From contig JACJXX010000002.1 in the NCBI GenBank assembly GCA_020636435.1, positions 2,542,001-2,606,000 on the forward strand: DNA of 64,000 nucleotides, in the 5' to 3' direction. The number at the start of each line of letters is the position of its first letter. The first letter of the stretch is position 1. Shown in pieces: positions 7,465-17,077 of this stretch. The notes under the pieces are model-generated. The model searched no databases. It was not told the origin of the DNA and saw nothing but the letters and a program-made list of their open reading frames with translations. The DNA is from Lewinellaceae bacterium (GTDB lineage: Bacteria > Bacteroidota > Bacteroidia > Chitinophagales > Saprospiraceae). Both the position numbers and the translations under genes were made by a program.

Positions 7465-8025
7465 ATGATTCACAATACGTGCAGCCGAACGATGCTCCTA
7501 TTCTTTGCCATCCTGTTGCTCTGCGGCAACAGTTGGGCTCAGGATTTTTACAAACTGGAGAAAGGAAAGATTCATTTTAAATCCGACGCTCCGCTGGAGC
7601 TGATAGAAGCTGCTTCCAACAATTTGAGAGGGCTGATCAACCCCCGGGACAATACCTTTGCCTTTGCCGTTAAGCTCAATACCTTCCAGGGGTTCAACAG
7701 CCCGTTGCAGCGGGAGCATTTCAATGAAAACTACATGGAGAGCAAAAAGTACCCGGAAGCCACTTTTTCCGGCAGGATCATTGAAGACGTCGACCTTTCC
7801 AAACCCGGAAAATACACCATTCGCGCCAAAGGGAAATTGAATATTCATGGCGTGGAACAGGAACGGATCATAAAAAGCGAAGTAACGGTTGGGGAAGGCT
7901 CCATCGGGATAACCTCCAGCTTTACGGTTCTCCTGGAAGAGCACGAGATCAGCATACCGAAAATCGTTTACCAGAAGATTGCCGAGGAGATCGAGGTCCA
8001 AATCGAGGCGGCCTTGTCAAAATAA
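7465..8025 (+). CDS. YceI-like exported lipid-binding protein
   Basis: The 186-residue product has a signal peptide (MLLFFAILLLCGNSWAQ, cleavage near residue 25). A YceI-type beta-barrel follows, with GKIHFKSDAPLELIEAAS, then FQGFNSPLQREHFNENYMES, and KGKLNIHGVEQE near residues 123-134. YceI proteins are periplasmic lipocalin-like barrels that bind isoprenoid-type lipids; the ligand here is unknown. The S-x-x-LxREHFNEN-YME motif is typical of the Bacteroidota branch. The next gene starts 6 bp downstream, so the two may be cotranscribed. Confidence 0.85.
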   Translation: MIHNTCSRTMLLFFAILLLCGNSWAQDFYKLEKGKIHFKSDAPLELIEAASNNLRGLINPRDNTFAFAVKLNTFQGFNSPLQREHFNENYMESKKYPEATFSGRIIEDVDLSKPGKYTIRAKGKLNIHGVEQERIIKSEVTVGEGSIGITSSFTVLLEEHEISIPKIVYQKIAEEIEVQIEAALSK

Positions 8026-8031
8026 TCCATT

Positions 8032-10901
8032 TTGAGAGTCATTATCTTCATATTGTGCTTGTCTTTCCTGGCGGCGCCGGCCGGGGGGCAATCTCCGTTT
8101 TTTGTAGAACACCCTCCTGGAGAAGTGTACCGCGATGTGAAGATGTCCCTGGTTTTCGAAGCATCCGACGGTTTTCTCTGGTTTGGCTCCGGACAAGGGC
8201 TTTTTCGCTACGACGGACAGGAATACCAGCAGTTTCTGGCGCCGGATTCTCTGGCAGATAATAATAGGGTGAGCGCCATTTTTGAAGACAAAATTGGCCG
8301 GTTCTGGGTGGGTTACGAGGACGGGCGTATTTTCCAGATGGATAAAGATCGGCAGCTAAAGCTCTGGCAGCCGGAGGAAGGCCTGCCGGCAGTGCGCATT
8401 TCCGGTTTTGGCCAGGATGGAGACGGGCGCATCTGGCTGGCCACCTATGGGGAAGGGCTCTACTACTTCGATGGCCAGAGAATGTACAACATCAATACGG
8501 ATGACGGTATGCTGGGCAACGATGTCTACACGATGGTCATGGATGAGAAAAGGGCAGTATATGGTACCGGCACGGACGGCGGCATAAGCGTATGTTCCGT
8601 TCGTAATGGGGAAAAAAGTACCGTACGCAACATTACCCGGGCTGATTACCTGCCGGATGAGATCGTCCGGGCGATCCTGCCCGATGATCAAGGCAATTTC
8701 TGGATTGGGACTTATGACGCAGGGGTCTGCTATTACGATACTGAAAAACAAGTGCCTTTAGCCAGATACAGGAAGACTGGCGGGGTGGCAGGTAAACTCA
8801 CTGGAGTTGTTTTAAGGTATGGAGCTGTGGTGGCACGGAAAGTACTGGCTTTTTTTTCGCCGTGCTTTGCCCAACGGGCAATGGGCACAGGTTGGGGCAG
8901 GGGAGCTGGGCAGAGCAAAGATTTACGGTATCCACGCCGACTGTGAGGGCAACATCTGGGTAGTCAATAACATCAAGACTGTCTTTGCAGGCAACCGGCA
9001 GTTTGAATTCATCGAAGGCGAATTAGACAACATCCATAGTAGTACTGGGTAAGCCAAAACCTACCAGCTATGGGTAGGGGCACAGGATGGATTGTATGTG
9101 TACGATGAACATCAGGACTCCTTCAGTTTATACAAAACAGAAAATGTGATCAGCCTTTTGAGGGGCAGGATGGAGTGATCTGGTGGCACTTTTGGCAACC
9201 ACCTGTTTTGCATAGACCCGATAACCGGCAGAGAACGCCACCTTACCGAAGCCGACGGTACCTGTCCAATGGAAGTGTCCTTGACATCGACGGAAAAGGC
9301 CCATACATCTGGCTACTAGTACCCTGGGCGGCGTTACCGAATTCATCTGCGAGCAGAATATTTTCGAAATGGAGCAAATCCGGGCAAAGCGTTTTGACGA
9401 AGGGAGTAGTATGGGAACGAACTTTATCTATACGGTTTTTCTGGACAGCAAGGGGGGGACCTGGTTTGGCACGGATGGCGAGTACCTGAGTTGCATAGAA
9501 AATGGAAATATCCGAAATTTTGCTGAAGCCGACGGCATACCCCTGAAAGCCATCTACTCCATTACGGAAGATAGCCGTAGTATATCTGGTTCAGCTCCGG
9601 CAGAGACGGCGTTTTTGAATGGGACGGGCAGCATTTCCGCCACCTGTCGGTCAAGGAAGGGATACGGGATATACCATCACCAGCCTGGTACTGACGATAA
9701 GGGCAAATCCTGATCGTTCACCCTTCCGGAATCGACATCCTGAACCCCGAAACCAGGCACATCATTTATTACGATAAGGAGATCGGTACCGCAGAATGTC
9801 GAACCCAACCTCAACGCTATTTGCCGTGGCGATAATGGGGCGATCTGGATCGGCGCCCAAAACCGGCTGATCAAATACACCGCCCTTAATGAAGAGCTTT
9901 GCATTCATCCCCGCACCAGCCTTAACAGCGTAGCCGTTTTTCTGGAACCCATAGACTTCAGGGTGCGGCAAGTCTTTTCCTACAGTGAGAATAATCTCGT
10001 GTTCGAGTATGTTGGTATTGTGGTATACAGTACCTTCAAGGTGCGCTACCGGTATATGCTGGAAGGTTTTGACCTGGACTGGATTTACTCCCGCGACCGG
10101 CAGGTACCATTTATTCCAACCTGCCTCCCGGCGCCTATACCTTTAAACTGGTACGCTACCGAAAATGAAACCTTCGACGACGAGCCGGTGCAAACCTACA
10201 GCTTTACGGTTAAGGCGCCTTACTGGAAGCAGTGGTGGTTTGTTCTGCTGAGCATACTGTTGGTGGCGGGGGTATCGCCTGGTTTATACGCCTGCGGGAT
10301 AAACGGCTGGAACGGGAAGCTACGCTGAAACGCGAAAAGATAGAAAGCCAGTTTGAAGCCTTGAAAAGCCAGATTAACCCACACTTCCTCTTCAACAGTT
10401 TTAATACGCTGATTACCATCATTGAAGAGAATCCGGAGATAGCCGTGGAATTTGTTGAAAAGCTGTCGGATTTTTACCGCAGCATCCTGCAGTACCGGGA
10501 GATGGAAGTGATCAGCCTGCGGGAAGAGGTCGTGTTGGTTCAGAATTACGCCTTCCTGCTGAAAAAGCGCTTTGGCGACAGCCTTTCTCTTACCGTTCAC
10601 CATAATGAGGAACAGGCTTATATCGCCCCGCTGACCCTGCAGATACTGGTTGAAAATGCAGTGAAGCACAACATTATTTCAAAGTCCCGCCCCCTTAATA
10701 TCGAAATCTGCGCTGGAGGAGAATACATCACCGTGCGCAACAACCTCCAGAAAAAGATCGCCATGGAGCTGTCTACGGGCTTCGGGTTGCAGAGCATCGT
10801 CAACCGCTACGCCTTGCTCGTCGACCGGTACCGTCCGCATCGAAGAAGGAGAGGATTCTTTTACGGTAAGCATTCCAATTATTAAAAATGGAAGAGAATG
10901 A
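8032..10901 (+). pseudogene. Propeller-type LytS-like sensor histidine kinase, multiply frameshifted
   Basis: A signal peptide (TTG start, ILCLSFLAAPAGGQ) is followed by two-component-regulator propeller repeats such as GFLWFGSGQGLFRYDGQEY and GRIWLATYGEGLYYF. Next come a Y_Y_Y domain (RYRYMLEGFDLDWIYSRD), a membrane helix near 10245 and a LytS-type kinase core (NPHFLFNSFNTL at about 10378-10413). The reading frame is correct to about 8765. Between there and 10830 at least eight single-base-scale indels and an in-frame TAA (9050) break it. With the last indel (about 10829) corrected, the stop at 10899-10901 overlaps the regulator's ATG by 4 bp, as expected for a coupled pair. As read, no full-length kinase can be made; decay or assembly error are both possible. 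Confidence 0.85.
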
Positions 10902-11652
10902 GAGTACTGATCATTGAAGACGAAGACGCTGCTGCCCGCCGCTTGCAAAAACTCATCAAAGAGATCATTCCTGAGGCAGAGCTGGAAGAACCGCTCGACA
11001 GCGTGGAAGCCGTTCTGAACTGGATGCAGGATCACGAGCAGCCCGACCTTATCTTTATGGATATTCACCTGGTACTGATGGTTCCAGTTTTGAAGTCTTC
11101 AATCACGTTGAAATCGAGAAACCGGTCATCTTCACGACCGCTTATGACCAATACGCCATTCAGGCATTCAAAGTCAATACGATCGATTATCTGCTCAAGC
11201 CCATCAAAAGGCAGGAATTGGAACAAGCCGTTGAAAAATACCGCAAATGGAAGGGCGGCGCAGAGGTCGACTACGCGCAGCTGGTACGGGCTTTGCAGGG
11301 CGACCAGTACAACAAACGCTTCCTCATTCGCATCGGGCAAAGCATCCGGGTGGTGGAAATGAAGGAGGCCGCCTATTTTTACACGGAAAGCAAGATCACC
11401 TTTGTCGTAACCCGGGAAGGAAAACGCTATCCGCTGGACTATTCTCTGGAAAAGCTGGAGGAGATGGCCGACCCGCAATCTTTCTTCCGCATCAACCGCC
11501 AGTTTATCGTCAATATCGAGGCGATCAGGGAAATGTATGCCTATTCGAAATCCCGCGTAAAAGTAGAACTGGAACCGGAGTGCAGCCTGGATACGATCGT
11601 GAGCACGGAGCGTTCTCCCTATTTTAAAAAGTGGCTGGTGGGGGAGGAGTGA
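10898..11652 (+). pseudogene. LytTR-family response regulator with one frameshift
   Basis: The receiver domain starts MRVLIIEDEDAAARRL and reaches the phospho-acceptor motif LIFMDIHL at about 11050-11070. There the frame is lost by one base at about 11071-11073 (CACCTGGTACTGATGG). The other frame continues at once with GSSFEVFNHVEIEKPVIF, TTAYDQYAIQAFKVNTIDYL, LKPI and then a LytTR DNA-binding domain (RIGQSIRVVEMKEAAYFY to PYFKKWLVGEE). Every part of a normal regulator of about 250 residues is present. It is the partner of the upstream LytS-like kinase. The single indel is either a recent mutation or a sequence error. Confidence 0.88.
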
Positions 11653-11682
11653 AAGGGCGGCAACTGGTCTATGGCTGGACAA

Positions 11683-11710
11683 GTTCGAAGTTCAATTGTT
11701 CGAAGTTCAA
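11683..11710. repeat. Short direct repeat between convergent genes
   Basis: GTTCGAAGTTCAA occurs at 11683-11695 and again at 11698-11710, each with a TTCGAA palindrome, in the 79-bp gap between the LytTR regulator and the DUF58 gene. Confidence 0.5.
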
Positions 11711-11731
11711 GGCCCAACCTGTTGAAAGGCC

Positions 11732-12661
11732 CTACGCCCGCATCTTGCTCCTTTTCACCAGGAAAGACTGCAGGATATGGCGAAAGCCTTCGTTGATGTC
11801 GGCTTCCACAAAGTCGATGCGGTATTGCAGGCACTTGAATTTGAGGTCTTCCTTAAACTTGGCCATTTGTTTGACGTAGTGTTCCCTGACCTGATTGGAT
11901 TGCAGGCGCACCTTCTCCCCGGATTCCATATCGATGAAGACGTAGGGCCGGTTCTCGAACTCAAAATTGATCTCCTTTGATTTGTCCACTACGTGGAAAA
12001 GGACGACTTCATGCTTATTGTGTTTGAGGTGTTGCATGGCCCCGAACAATTTTTCGGTGTCCTCGCTTTGTTCAAACATATCGCTGAAGATGATCACCAT
12101 GGAACGCTTGTGGATGGAATCGGCAATCTGGTGCAGCGCTTTGGCGGCAGAAGTGGCCTTGTTGCGTTCCGGGTTGTTGATGAGCTGGTCGAGGTAGGTC
12201 AGCAACAGGCGATAGTGAGAGGTACTGCTTTTGCAGCGGGTATGGATGTTGACGTCCTCGTCGAAAACGCTCAACCCGAAGGCGTCGCGTTGCCGCTGCA
12301 GCAGGTTCATGAGGGCTGCGGCGGACAAGGCCGAAAAACGCAACTTATTGATGTAGTCCTTGCTCGTTTTTGTCACCTCCGGGAAGTACATCGACGAGGA
12401 GGCGTCGATGACGATCTGGCACCGCAGGTTGGTCTCTTCCTCGAACCGCTTGGTGAAAAGCCGGTCGGTCCTGGCGTAGACCTTCCAGTCGATGTTCCGG
12501 GTATCCTCGCCGGGGTTGTAGAGCCGGTGCTCGGCAAATTCCACGGAAAAGCCGTGAAACGGGCTTTTGTGCAGGCCGATAATAAACCCTTCCACCACCT
12601 GCCGGGCCAACAGTTCGAGGTTGCCCAGGTCGCGTACTTCGTAATTGTCTAACAACTTCAT
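11732..12661 (-). CDS. DUF58 domain protein (von Willebrand A-like)
   Basis: At 309 residues this matches the DUF58 family. It has an N-terminal LARQVVEGFIIGLHKSPFHG segment, the diagnostic YNPGEDTRNIDWKVYARTD motif (about residues 48-66), and a vWA-like half whose strand ends in IDASSSM, a DxSxS metal-site pattern. In Bacteroidota such genes usually lie in BatA/BatB and MoxR-ATPase operons tied to envelope stress, but here no MoxR or Bat gene adjoins. It is cytosolic, with no signal peptide. Its exact role is unknown. Confidence 0.88.
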   Translation of the reverse strand: MKLLDNYEVRDLGNLELLARQVVEGFIIGLHKSPFHGFSVEFAEHRLYNPGEDTRNIDWKVYARTDRLFTKRFEEETNLRCQIVIDASSSMYFPEVTKTSKDYINKLRFSALSAAALMNLLQRQRDAFGLSVFDEDVNIHTRCKSSTSHYRLLLTYLDQLINNPERNKATSAAKALHQIADSIHKRSMVIIFSDMFEQSEDTEKLFGAMQHLKHNKHEVVLFHVVDKSKEINFEFENRPYVFIDMESGEKVRLQSNQVREHYVKQMAKFKEDLKFKCLQYRIDFVEADINEGFRHILQSFLVKRSKMRA

Positions 12662-12701
12662 GAATGAGGGTGAATTTTGTCAAAGAACCTAAAAACAGCG
12701 T

Positions 12702-12893
12702 AAGCCCTTATTCTGCCAAAATCAGGAGAATAAGGGTAGCTTCTCAATAAATGTCGTTTTGCTGCCAGTCCTGTAGGGACGAAAGGCCGTTGCCAGGGCC
12801 GTGAGGCCCTGGAAATAGGGTTTAGCGTTGTTGGAGTCCTGTAGGGACGACAGGTTTCATTCCCATTTATTGAGAAGTTGCGAATAAGGGCTT
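12702..12893. repeat. Nested inverted repeat, MITE-like
   Basis: Outer arms AAGCCCTTATTC (12702-12713) and GAATAAGGGCTT (12882-12893) and inner arms CTTCTCAATAAATG (12740-12753) and CATTTATTGAGAAG (12864-12877) are perfect complements. Between them lie two copies of GTCCTGTAGGGACGA and a CCAGGGCC/GGCCCTGG hairpin (12793-12812). There is no coding capacity. It fills the gap between the DUF58 and thioredoxin genes, 22 bp past the trxA stop. Confidence 0.65.
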
Positions 12894-12915
12894 TAAGCTG
12901 TTGGTTTTCAATTGC

Positions 12916-13263
12916 TTATTGAGCACCATTGAGTTGTGACTCGATCTTGTCGACCAGCACCTTTTTGGTGGTTACGCCTATTTGCTTATCGACAACCTCG
13001 CCATTTTTCAGGATAAGCACTGTGGGAATACTGCGGATGCCGTATTTCATGGATATTTCCGGGTTGTGATCTACGTTTACCTTTCCAACCACAACTTTTT
13101 TGCCGTCGTATTCTTTGCCCCCATACTCTTGGGAAAGCTCCTCGATGATGGGGCCGATCATGCGGCAGGGGCCACACCATTCCGCCCAGAAGTCCACCAC
13201 AGCGACGCTTTCGGTTGCGGTTGCCGTTTCCTGGAAATTTGCATCAGTGAACTCGAATGCCAT
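12916..13263 (-). CDS. trxA: Thioredoxin
   Basis: This cytosolic 115-residue disulfide reductase has the canonical WAEWCGPCRM active site (Cys30, Cys33). The cis-proline loop sits in YGIRSIPTVLILKNGE, and VGKVNVDHNPEISMKYGI precedes it. The length and the lack of a signal peptide fit classical thioredoxin. It is monocistronic, with a candidate promoter about 75 bp upstream. Confidence 0.96.
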   Translation of the reverse strand: MAFEFTDANFQETATATESVAVVDFWAEWCGPCRMIGPIIEELSQEYGGKEYDGKKVVVGKVNVDHNPEISMKYGIRSIPTVLILKNGEVVDKQIGVTTKKVLVDKIESQLNGAQ

Positions 13264-13337
13264 GTTATCGTGATTTTTCAGTTTGATTAAAATTTTTGCT
13301 TCGGTATTTCTTAACAGCGGCTCGCCGCTAAGAGTTG

Positions 13338-13345
13338 CAAATATA
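13338..13345 (-). promoter_or_regulatory. Candidate -7 box of the trxA promoter
   Basis: TATATTTG on the minus strand matches the Bacteroidota consensus TAnnTTTG, 75 bp upstream of the trxA start. No convincing -33 TTG is seen at the right distance. A short hairpin (AGCGG/CCGCT) lies in the presumed leader. Confidence 0.35.
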
Positions 13346-13497
13346 TGTAAACTCCTTCATTCATTTGTCCTGGCCGGGACAATAGCGCCGCTGATTTTTT
13401 TGACAAAATGGAAACAAACCAGGCAGGGGAAAGTTTTTACCCTACAGACGAACCTGTGGCAACATTCCGTTTGAGTAAGGAATCCTTTAAACGGCCT

Positions 13498-14585
13498 ATG
13501 TCAAATACAAAAACCAAACTTGCCTGGATCGGGCTGGGGCTTGGGGCCCTGGCTTTGCGTTACGCACTTTCCGGGCGCCCCGAGATCATCGAACAGTACT
13601 ATAGCCGGATGTTTTTCCCCGTGGTGCGATGGCTGATCGATTACCTGCTGGCGTGGTTCCCCATTCCTCTGATCTACGTTTTTCTGCTGGCGCTGATCTT
13701 CTTTCTGGCGCGGGGCCTGGCTCGTTGGTGGCGCAGAGCCTATCAGCGCCTCTGGCAGAAAGCCATGGACGGGCTGTTGGGAACCGGAGCGTTCCTGAGC
13801 GGAGGCATTTTTTTTTTCCTGGTGCTGTGGGGTTTCAATTACGGCCGCCTCCCGGTCGAAGAGCAGTTGGGCCTTGAATTGAAACCGCTTACTTTTTCAG
13901 AATTGAAAGAGGAGTTTGCTCACGAAACGGAGATCATCAAGCGCCTGAGAAATGACATACCAGGCGTCAGCCGGGAGCCCGTCTCCGAAGAGATGCTACC
14001 CAAAAACCTGGAAAAGAAGCTTCGGGCGGAATTGGAAACCTGGTTTTACCAGCATGGTTTCTCCACCGCAGGCAGGGTGCGTACCGTTACGTCCTGCCTA
14101 AGGGGATTTTTCTTCGCTTCAGCTCTTCGGTACCTGTACTTTCCCTTTACTGGCGAAGGACATATCGACGCGGGGCTGCATGCGCTGCGAGAAACCCTAC
14201 GTCATGGCCCATGAGTTGGCGCATGGCTATGGTTTTGGCGATGAAGGGACGTGCAATTTTCCTGGGCTACCTGGCCTGCATCCAGTCCGACGACCCCCTG
14301 ATCGCCTATGCCGGCCACCTCAACTACTGGCGCACCCTGGCGGCCGATTACCTGCAGTACGAGCCGGAAAAATACAGGGAGTTTAGAGAAAGCCTGCCGC
14401 TCGGCATTCAGTCTGACCTGGATGCGATCAATGAGGTGTTGTTGCGGTATCCGGATATTATGCCGCGTTTCCGTTATTACGCTTACGATGCCTACCTTAA
14501 ATCACAGGGCATCCACGAGGGGATAAAGAATTACGACCGGGTGACGATGCTTGCCAGGGCATGGAGGCTGAGCCAGAGGATATGA
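13498..14585 (+). pseudogene. DUF3810 membrane-anchored metallopeptidase-like protein, frameshifted
   Basis: The ATG at 13498 opens a protein with three hydrophobic segments (about residues 10-25, 40-75 and 95-115) and a periplasmic or cytoplasmic domain. The domain carries YFPFTGEGHIDAGLHAL and MAHELAHGYGFGDEGTCNF, the DUF3810 signature with an HExxH-like zinc motif. The first 195 residues and the last 105 are intact. Four small indels between about 14085 and 14265 throw the HELAH region through three frames. A complete DUF3810 protein of about 360 residues is otherwise present. As written the gene is non-functional unless the indels are sequence errors. Confidence 0.8.
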
Positions 14586-14706
14586 AGGGGGAATTTTGAT
14601 TTATAATGGGCGATTTTTGATTTTGCCCTTCGCAGGCTGCATAGCAGAAGCAACTCCTGTCCTGGCACATTGCAAATCAAACATCAAGCATCATAAATCG
14701 CAAATC

Positions 14707-15786
14707 CTACTGCCCCCCATCCGCGCTATCATTCACATCGCCCACCTTCAGCCCTACCCAGTTGAGCGGCGTTCCGGCGAGCGGGGAGAAAAACACCTTT
14801 GTGGCATCGCCGGAATAAACTTCGCTGAAAGGATTATAGGGGTTTTGAAACTGGTAAGCCGAGTTGATGAAAATCCAGGATTCCTGGTTGTCGAATTCCA
14901 TGTCGATGCCCAGTATCAGGCGGCGAAGGTATATCAGGTCGATGGTGGTCACTCTGCTGTCCCGGTTGGCGTCGGAGGCAATGAGCAGAAGCGGGTCGTT
15001 GAAGGGGGCGACGCCCAGGATGTGCCGGCTGATGAGCAGCAGGTCGTGGGTGCTGACCCCATTGCGGTCGCCACCGGTTTTAGCGGCCTGCAGGGTGTAC
15101 TGTTCGTTCGGGGCCAATTGGGCATTGAAACTGAACTGCCCACCGGGGCCGGACGTCCACCCGGGGCCAGGCAACTCCGCAATGCCTACCGTTACTCCTT
15201 TAATGGGGTCTCCCTGGGGCGTGTTGACGCTGCCTCCGCCGGTGAAGCTGACCAATGGGCGCACCGCGCCGGTAGCGGCGATGGCGGCATCCACAGCGTC
15301 GATCATGCCCTGCTGGCCGGGGCCTCTGGGGTCGAAGGTTACGGCTCCGCCCGGGGCGATGACCACAAAGGTAGGGGTGCCGAGGAAAAACCCAAAAGCG
15401 CCGCTGCGGTAAGGCTGGCTGGCCACCAGGCTGCCCCCGTCGGCGCCTACCCCTGGAAAGGTGTGGCCATGGTTGGCTTTGTAAGCGGCTACATCTGCGC
15501 TGGTGTCGTCATTTTTAATGCTCAGGCTGATGAATTCAACATCGCCGTTGCCGCCGCCCCATGCCTGGTAGAGAGGTTCCACCAATGGCGCTATCGCGTT
15601 GCAGGGCGGGCAGTAGGTGAAGAACAGCTTGAGCACTACAGTTTTGCCCTGGTTGAGGTAATCGGCGTAGAGTTGGCGCTGTTGCCCCTGGCTGTCGGTG
15701 ACGTTAAAGTCCGGCGCAAGCGGTTGGGCGGGCAGGGCCAGAGAAAAGCAGCATGCCAGCATAATAGTTGCTATCCGTGTTTTCAT
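14707..15786 (-). CDS. Exported redoxin fused to a dockerin-like domain
   Basis: After a signal peptide (IMLACCFSLALPAQP) residues 23-175 form a thioredoxin-like/TlpA fold with a CPPC active site (Cys59, Cys62; LKLFFTYCPPCNAIAPL). Residues 178-236 look like a beta-sandwich carboxypeptidase-regulatory module (GDPIKGVTVGIAEL). Residues 238-296 hold two calcium-loop repeats of dockerin type I: GDRNGVSTHDLLLISRHILG and DANRDSRVTTIDLIYLRRLI. It is therefore a secreted disulfide oxidoreductase with a putative protein-docking or Ca-binding module. No cohesin is seen in the window. The gene is monocistronic. Confidence 0.8.
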   Translation of the reverse strand: MKTRIATIMLACCFSLALPAQPLAPDFNVTDSQGQQRQLYADYLNQGKTVVLKLFFTYCPPCNAIAPLVEPLYQAWGGGNGDVEFISLSIKNDDTSADVAAYKANHGHTFPGVGADGGSLVASQPYRSGAFGFFLGTPTFVVIAPGGAVTFDPRGPGQQGMIDAVDAAIAATGAVRPLVSFTGGGSVNTPQGDPIKGVTVGIAELPGPGWTSGPGGQFSFNAQLAPNEQYTLQAAKTGGDRNGVSTHDLLLISRHILGVAPFNDPLLLIASDANRDSRVTTIDLIYLRRLILGIDMEFDNQESWIFINSAYQFQNPYNPFSEVYSGDATKVFFSPLAGTPLNWVGLKVGDVNDSADGGQ

Positions 15787-15874
15787 GTTTGGCCGCAGTT
15801 TAATGGGCAGTGATGGAAAAATGAGCTTAATTTATCTTTTGAACGTACGATGTCAATTTTTGATTCAGAATTTT

Positions 15875-15882
15875 TACCTTTG
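15875..15882 (+). promoter_or_regulatory. Candidate -7 box of the lipB promoter
   Basis: TACCTTTG matches TAnnTTTG exactly and ends 17 bp before the lipB ATG, which would give a very short leader. The nearest upstream TTG (15860-15862) is closer than the usual spacing. Confidence 0.4.
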
Positions 15883-15899
15883 CGCCACATTTTTGAAAA

Positions 15900-16613
15900 A
15901 TGCAGAAAGTTGTATTCCAAGACTTGGGGCTGATCAGCTACAAAAGCGCCTGGGAATATCAGGAAAAAAAACTTAAGGAGCTGGTCGACAGGAAGTTGAA
16001 TAACCGGAAGCTAGAGCCGGAAGACAGAGCGCAGCAGTACCATTACCTGCTCTTTTGCGAACATGCTCCGGTGTATACCCTGGGCAAAAGTGGGTCTGTG
16101 GGTCATCTTTTGCTGGACGAAGCAGGATTGAAGCGCGAGGGCTTCGAATTCTTCAGGATCAACCGGGGCGGAGACATTACCTATCACGGCCCGGGGCAGA
16201 TCGTAGGGTATCCCATTTTTGACCTGGATTGCTTCTTTACCGATGTCCACAAGTACGTTCGCTTCCTGGAAGAGGCAGTCATCCGGACGATTGCGGAGTA
16301 TGGCCTGGAAGGCAAACGGGTGGAAGGCTACACCGGCGTGTGGCTGGAAGCGGGCGAACAGTTGCCCCTGCGAAAGATTTGCGCCATCGGAGTGCACCTC
16401 AGCCGTTGGGTGACCATGCACGGGTTTGCTTTTAATGTGAATACGCAGCTAGCTCATTTTGAAAACATCATTCCTTGTGGAATAAACGATAAGGACAAAG
16501 GCGTCACTTCGCTGGCCCGGGAACTGGGCCGGGAAGCCCCCATGGACGAGGTGAAGGGCAAGCTCCGGCGGCATTTCGCCGAATTGTTCGGTTTCGAGTT
16601 CAAAGGGCAATGA
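15900..16613 (+). CDS. lipB: Octanoyltransferase (lipoate biosynthesis)
   Basis: LipB moves octanoyl from acyl carrier protein to lipoyl domains of 2-oxoacid dehydrogenases. The 237-residue protein has the signature RGGDITYHGPGQIVGYPIFDL (about residues 89-109), the lysine in RKICAIGV (Lys159) and the nucleophilic cysteine in IIPCGI (Cys193). It has full family length and no signal peptide. The downstream gene starts 47 bp later. No lipA is seen in the window. Confidence 0.96.
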   Translation: MQKVVFQDLGLISYKSAWEYQEKKLKELVDRKLNNRKLEPEDRAQQYHYLLFCEHAPVYTLGKSGSVGHLLLDEAGLKREGFEFFRINRGGDITYHGPGQIVGYPIFDLDCFFTDVHKYVRFLEEAVIRTIAEYGLEGKRVEGYTGVWLEAGEQLPLRKICAIGVHLSRWVTMHGFAFNVNTQLAHFENIIPCGINDKDKGVTSLARELGREAPMDEVKGKLRRHFAELFGFEFKGQ

Positions 16614-16660
16614 CCCGGGCAGGGCCCTGGTGCAGTTTGCCGTCATAAGCATTCCTGATT

Positions 16661-17068
16661 ATGATGAAAGATATACCCAATTTGAAAGTAGAAGACATTG
16701 CCATTGCTGTGGTGCCGAGAGAAAATACGGCCGCGGGAGAAGAACTGTGGGATACTTATCTCATCAACCTCAAAGAAGAGCAGATCACGAATGTTCTGGT
16801 CAACTCTAAAGGCTACGGCGAAGTAGAAGGGGAGAAAATGAAAACCACTATTCTCCGCCACTTCTTCGAGGAGATTCCCCCGCTTTCGGTGGTAAAGATC
16901 GAGCCGATTCAAGTCAAATTATTCGGCCTGACCAATGAATACTGGGTGAGCTTTACTCACGAAGAGTATATGTACGATAAAAAATACATCTTTGTAAACG
17001 GCAGCATCGTGGAGGAGAACTTTACCCGCATTCCCTTTATCAACCGTCCGGGGGTGATGATCCGATAA
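16661..17068 (+). CDS. Conserved hypothetical protein of Bacteroidota type
   Basis: This soluble protein has 135 residues and no signal peptide or membrane segment. The sequence alternates strands and short helices (VEDIAIAVVPREN, WDTYLINLKEEQI, LFGLTNEYWVSF, KKYIFVNGSI). No motif of a known enzyme is visible. It lies between lipB (47 bp) and a thioesterase gene (9 bp), so cotranscription is likely. Function unknown. Confidence 0.75.
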   Translation: MMKDIPNLKVEDIAIAVVPRENTAAGEELWDTYLINLKEEQITNVLVNSKGYGEVEGEKMKTTILRHFFEEIPPLSVVKIEPIQVKLFGLTNEYWVSFTHEEYMYDKKYIFVNGSIVEENFTRIPFINRPGVMIR

Positions 17069-17077
17069 AATTATGGT

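Noticed and set aside
8765..10901. Repeated insertion of a TA dinucleotide as the cause of the kinase frameshifts
   Set aside because: Removing TA repairs the frame at many points (about 9262, 9317, 10107, 11073), but restoring a single lost base gives better motifs at several (SNIWFSSG at 9580, LVLTDDKGQIL at 9690, VAGGIAWF at 10240), and sites at 10154 and 10829 need a one-base change.
10898..11652. Programmed ribosomal frameshift in the LytTR regulator
   Set aside because: No slippery heptamer, stop codon or downstream pseudoknot is seen at 11071, and neighbouring genes show similar random indels.
11683..11710. tRNA T-arm (GTTCGAAGTTC)
   Set aside because: The words are a direct repeat in a 79-bp gap with no acceptor or anticodon arms.
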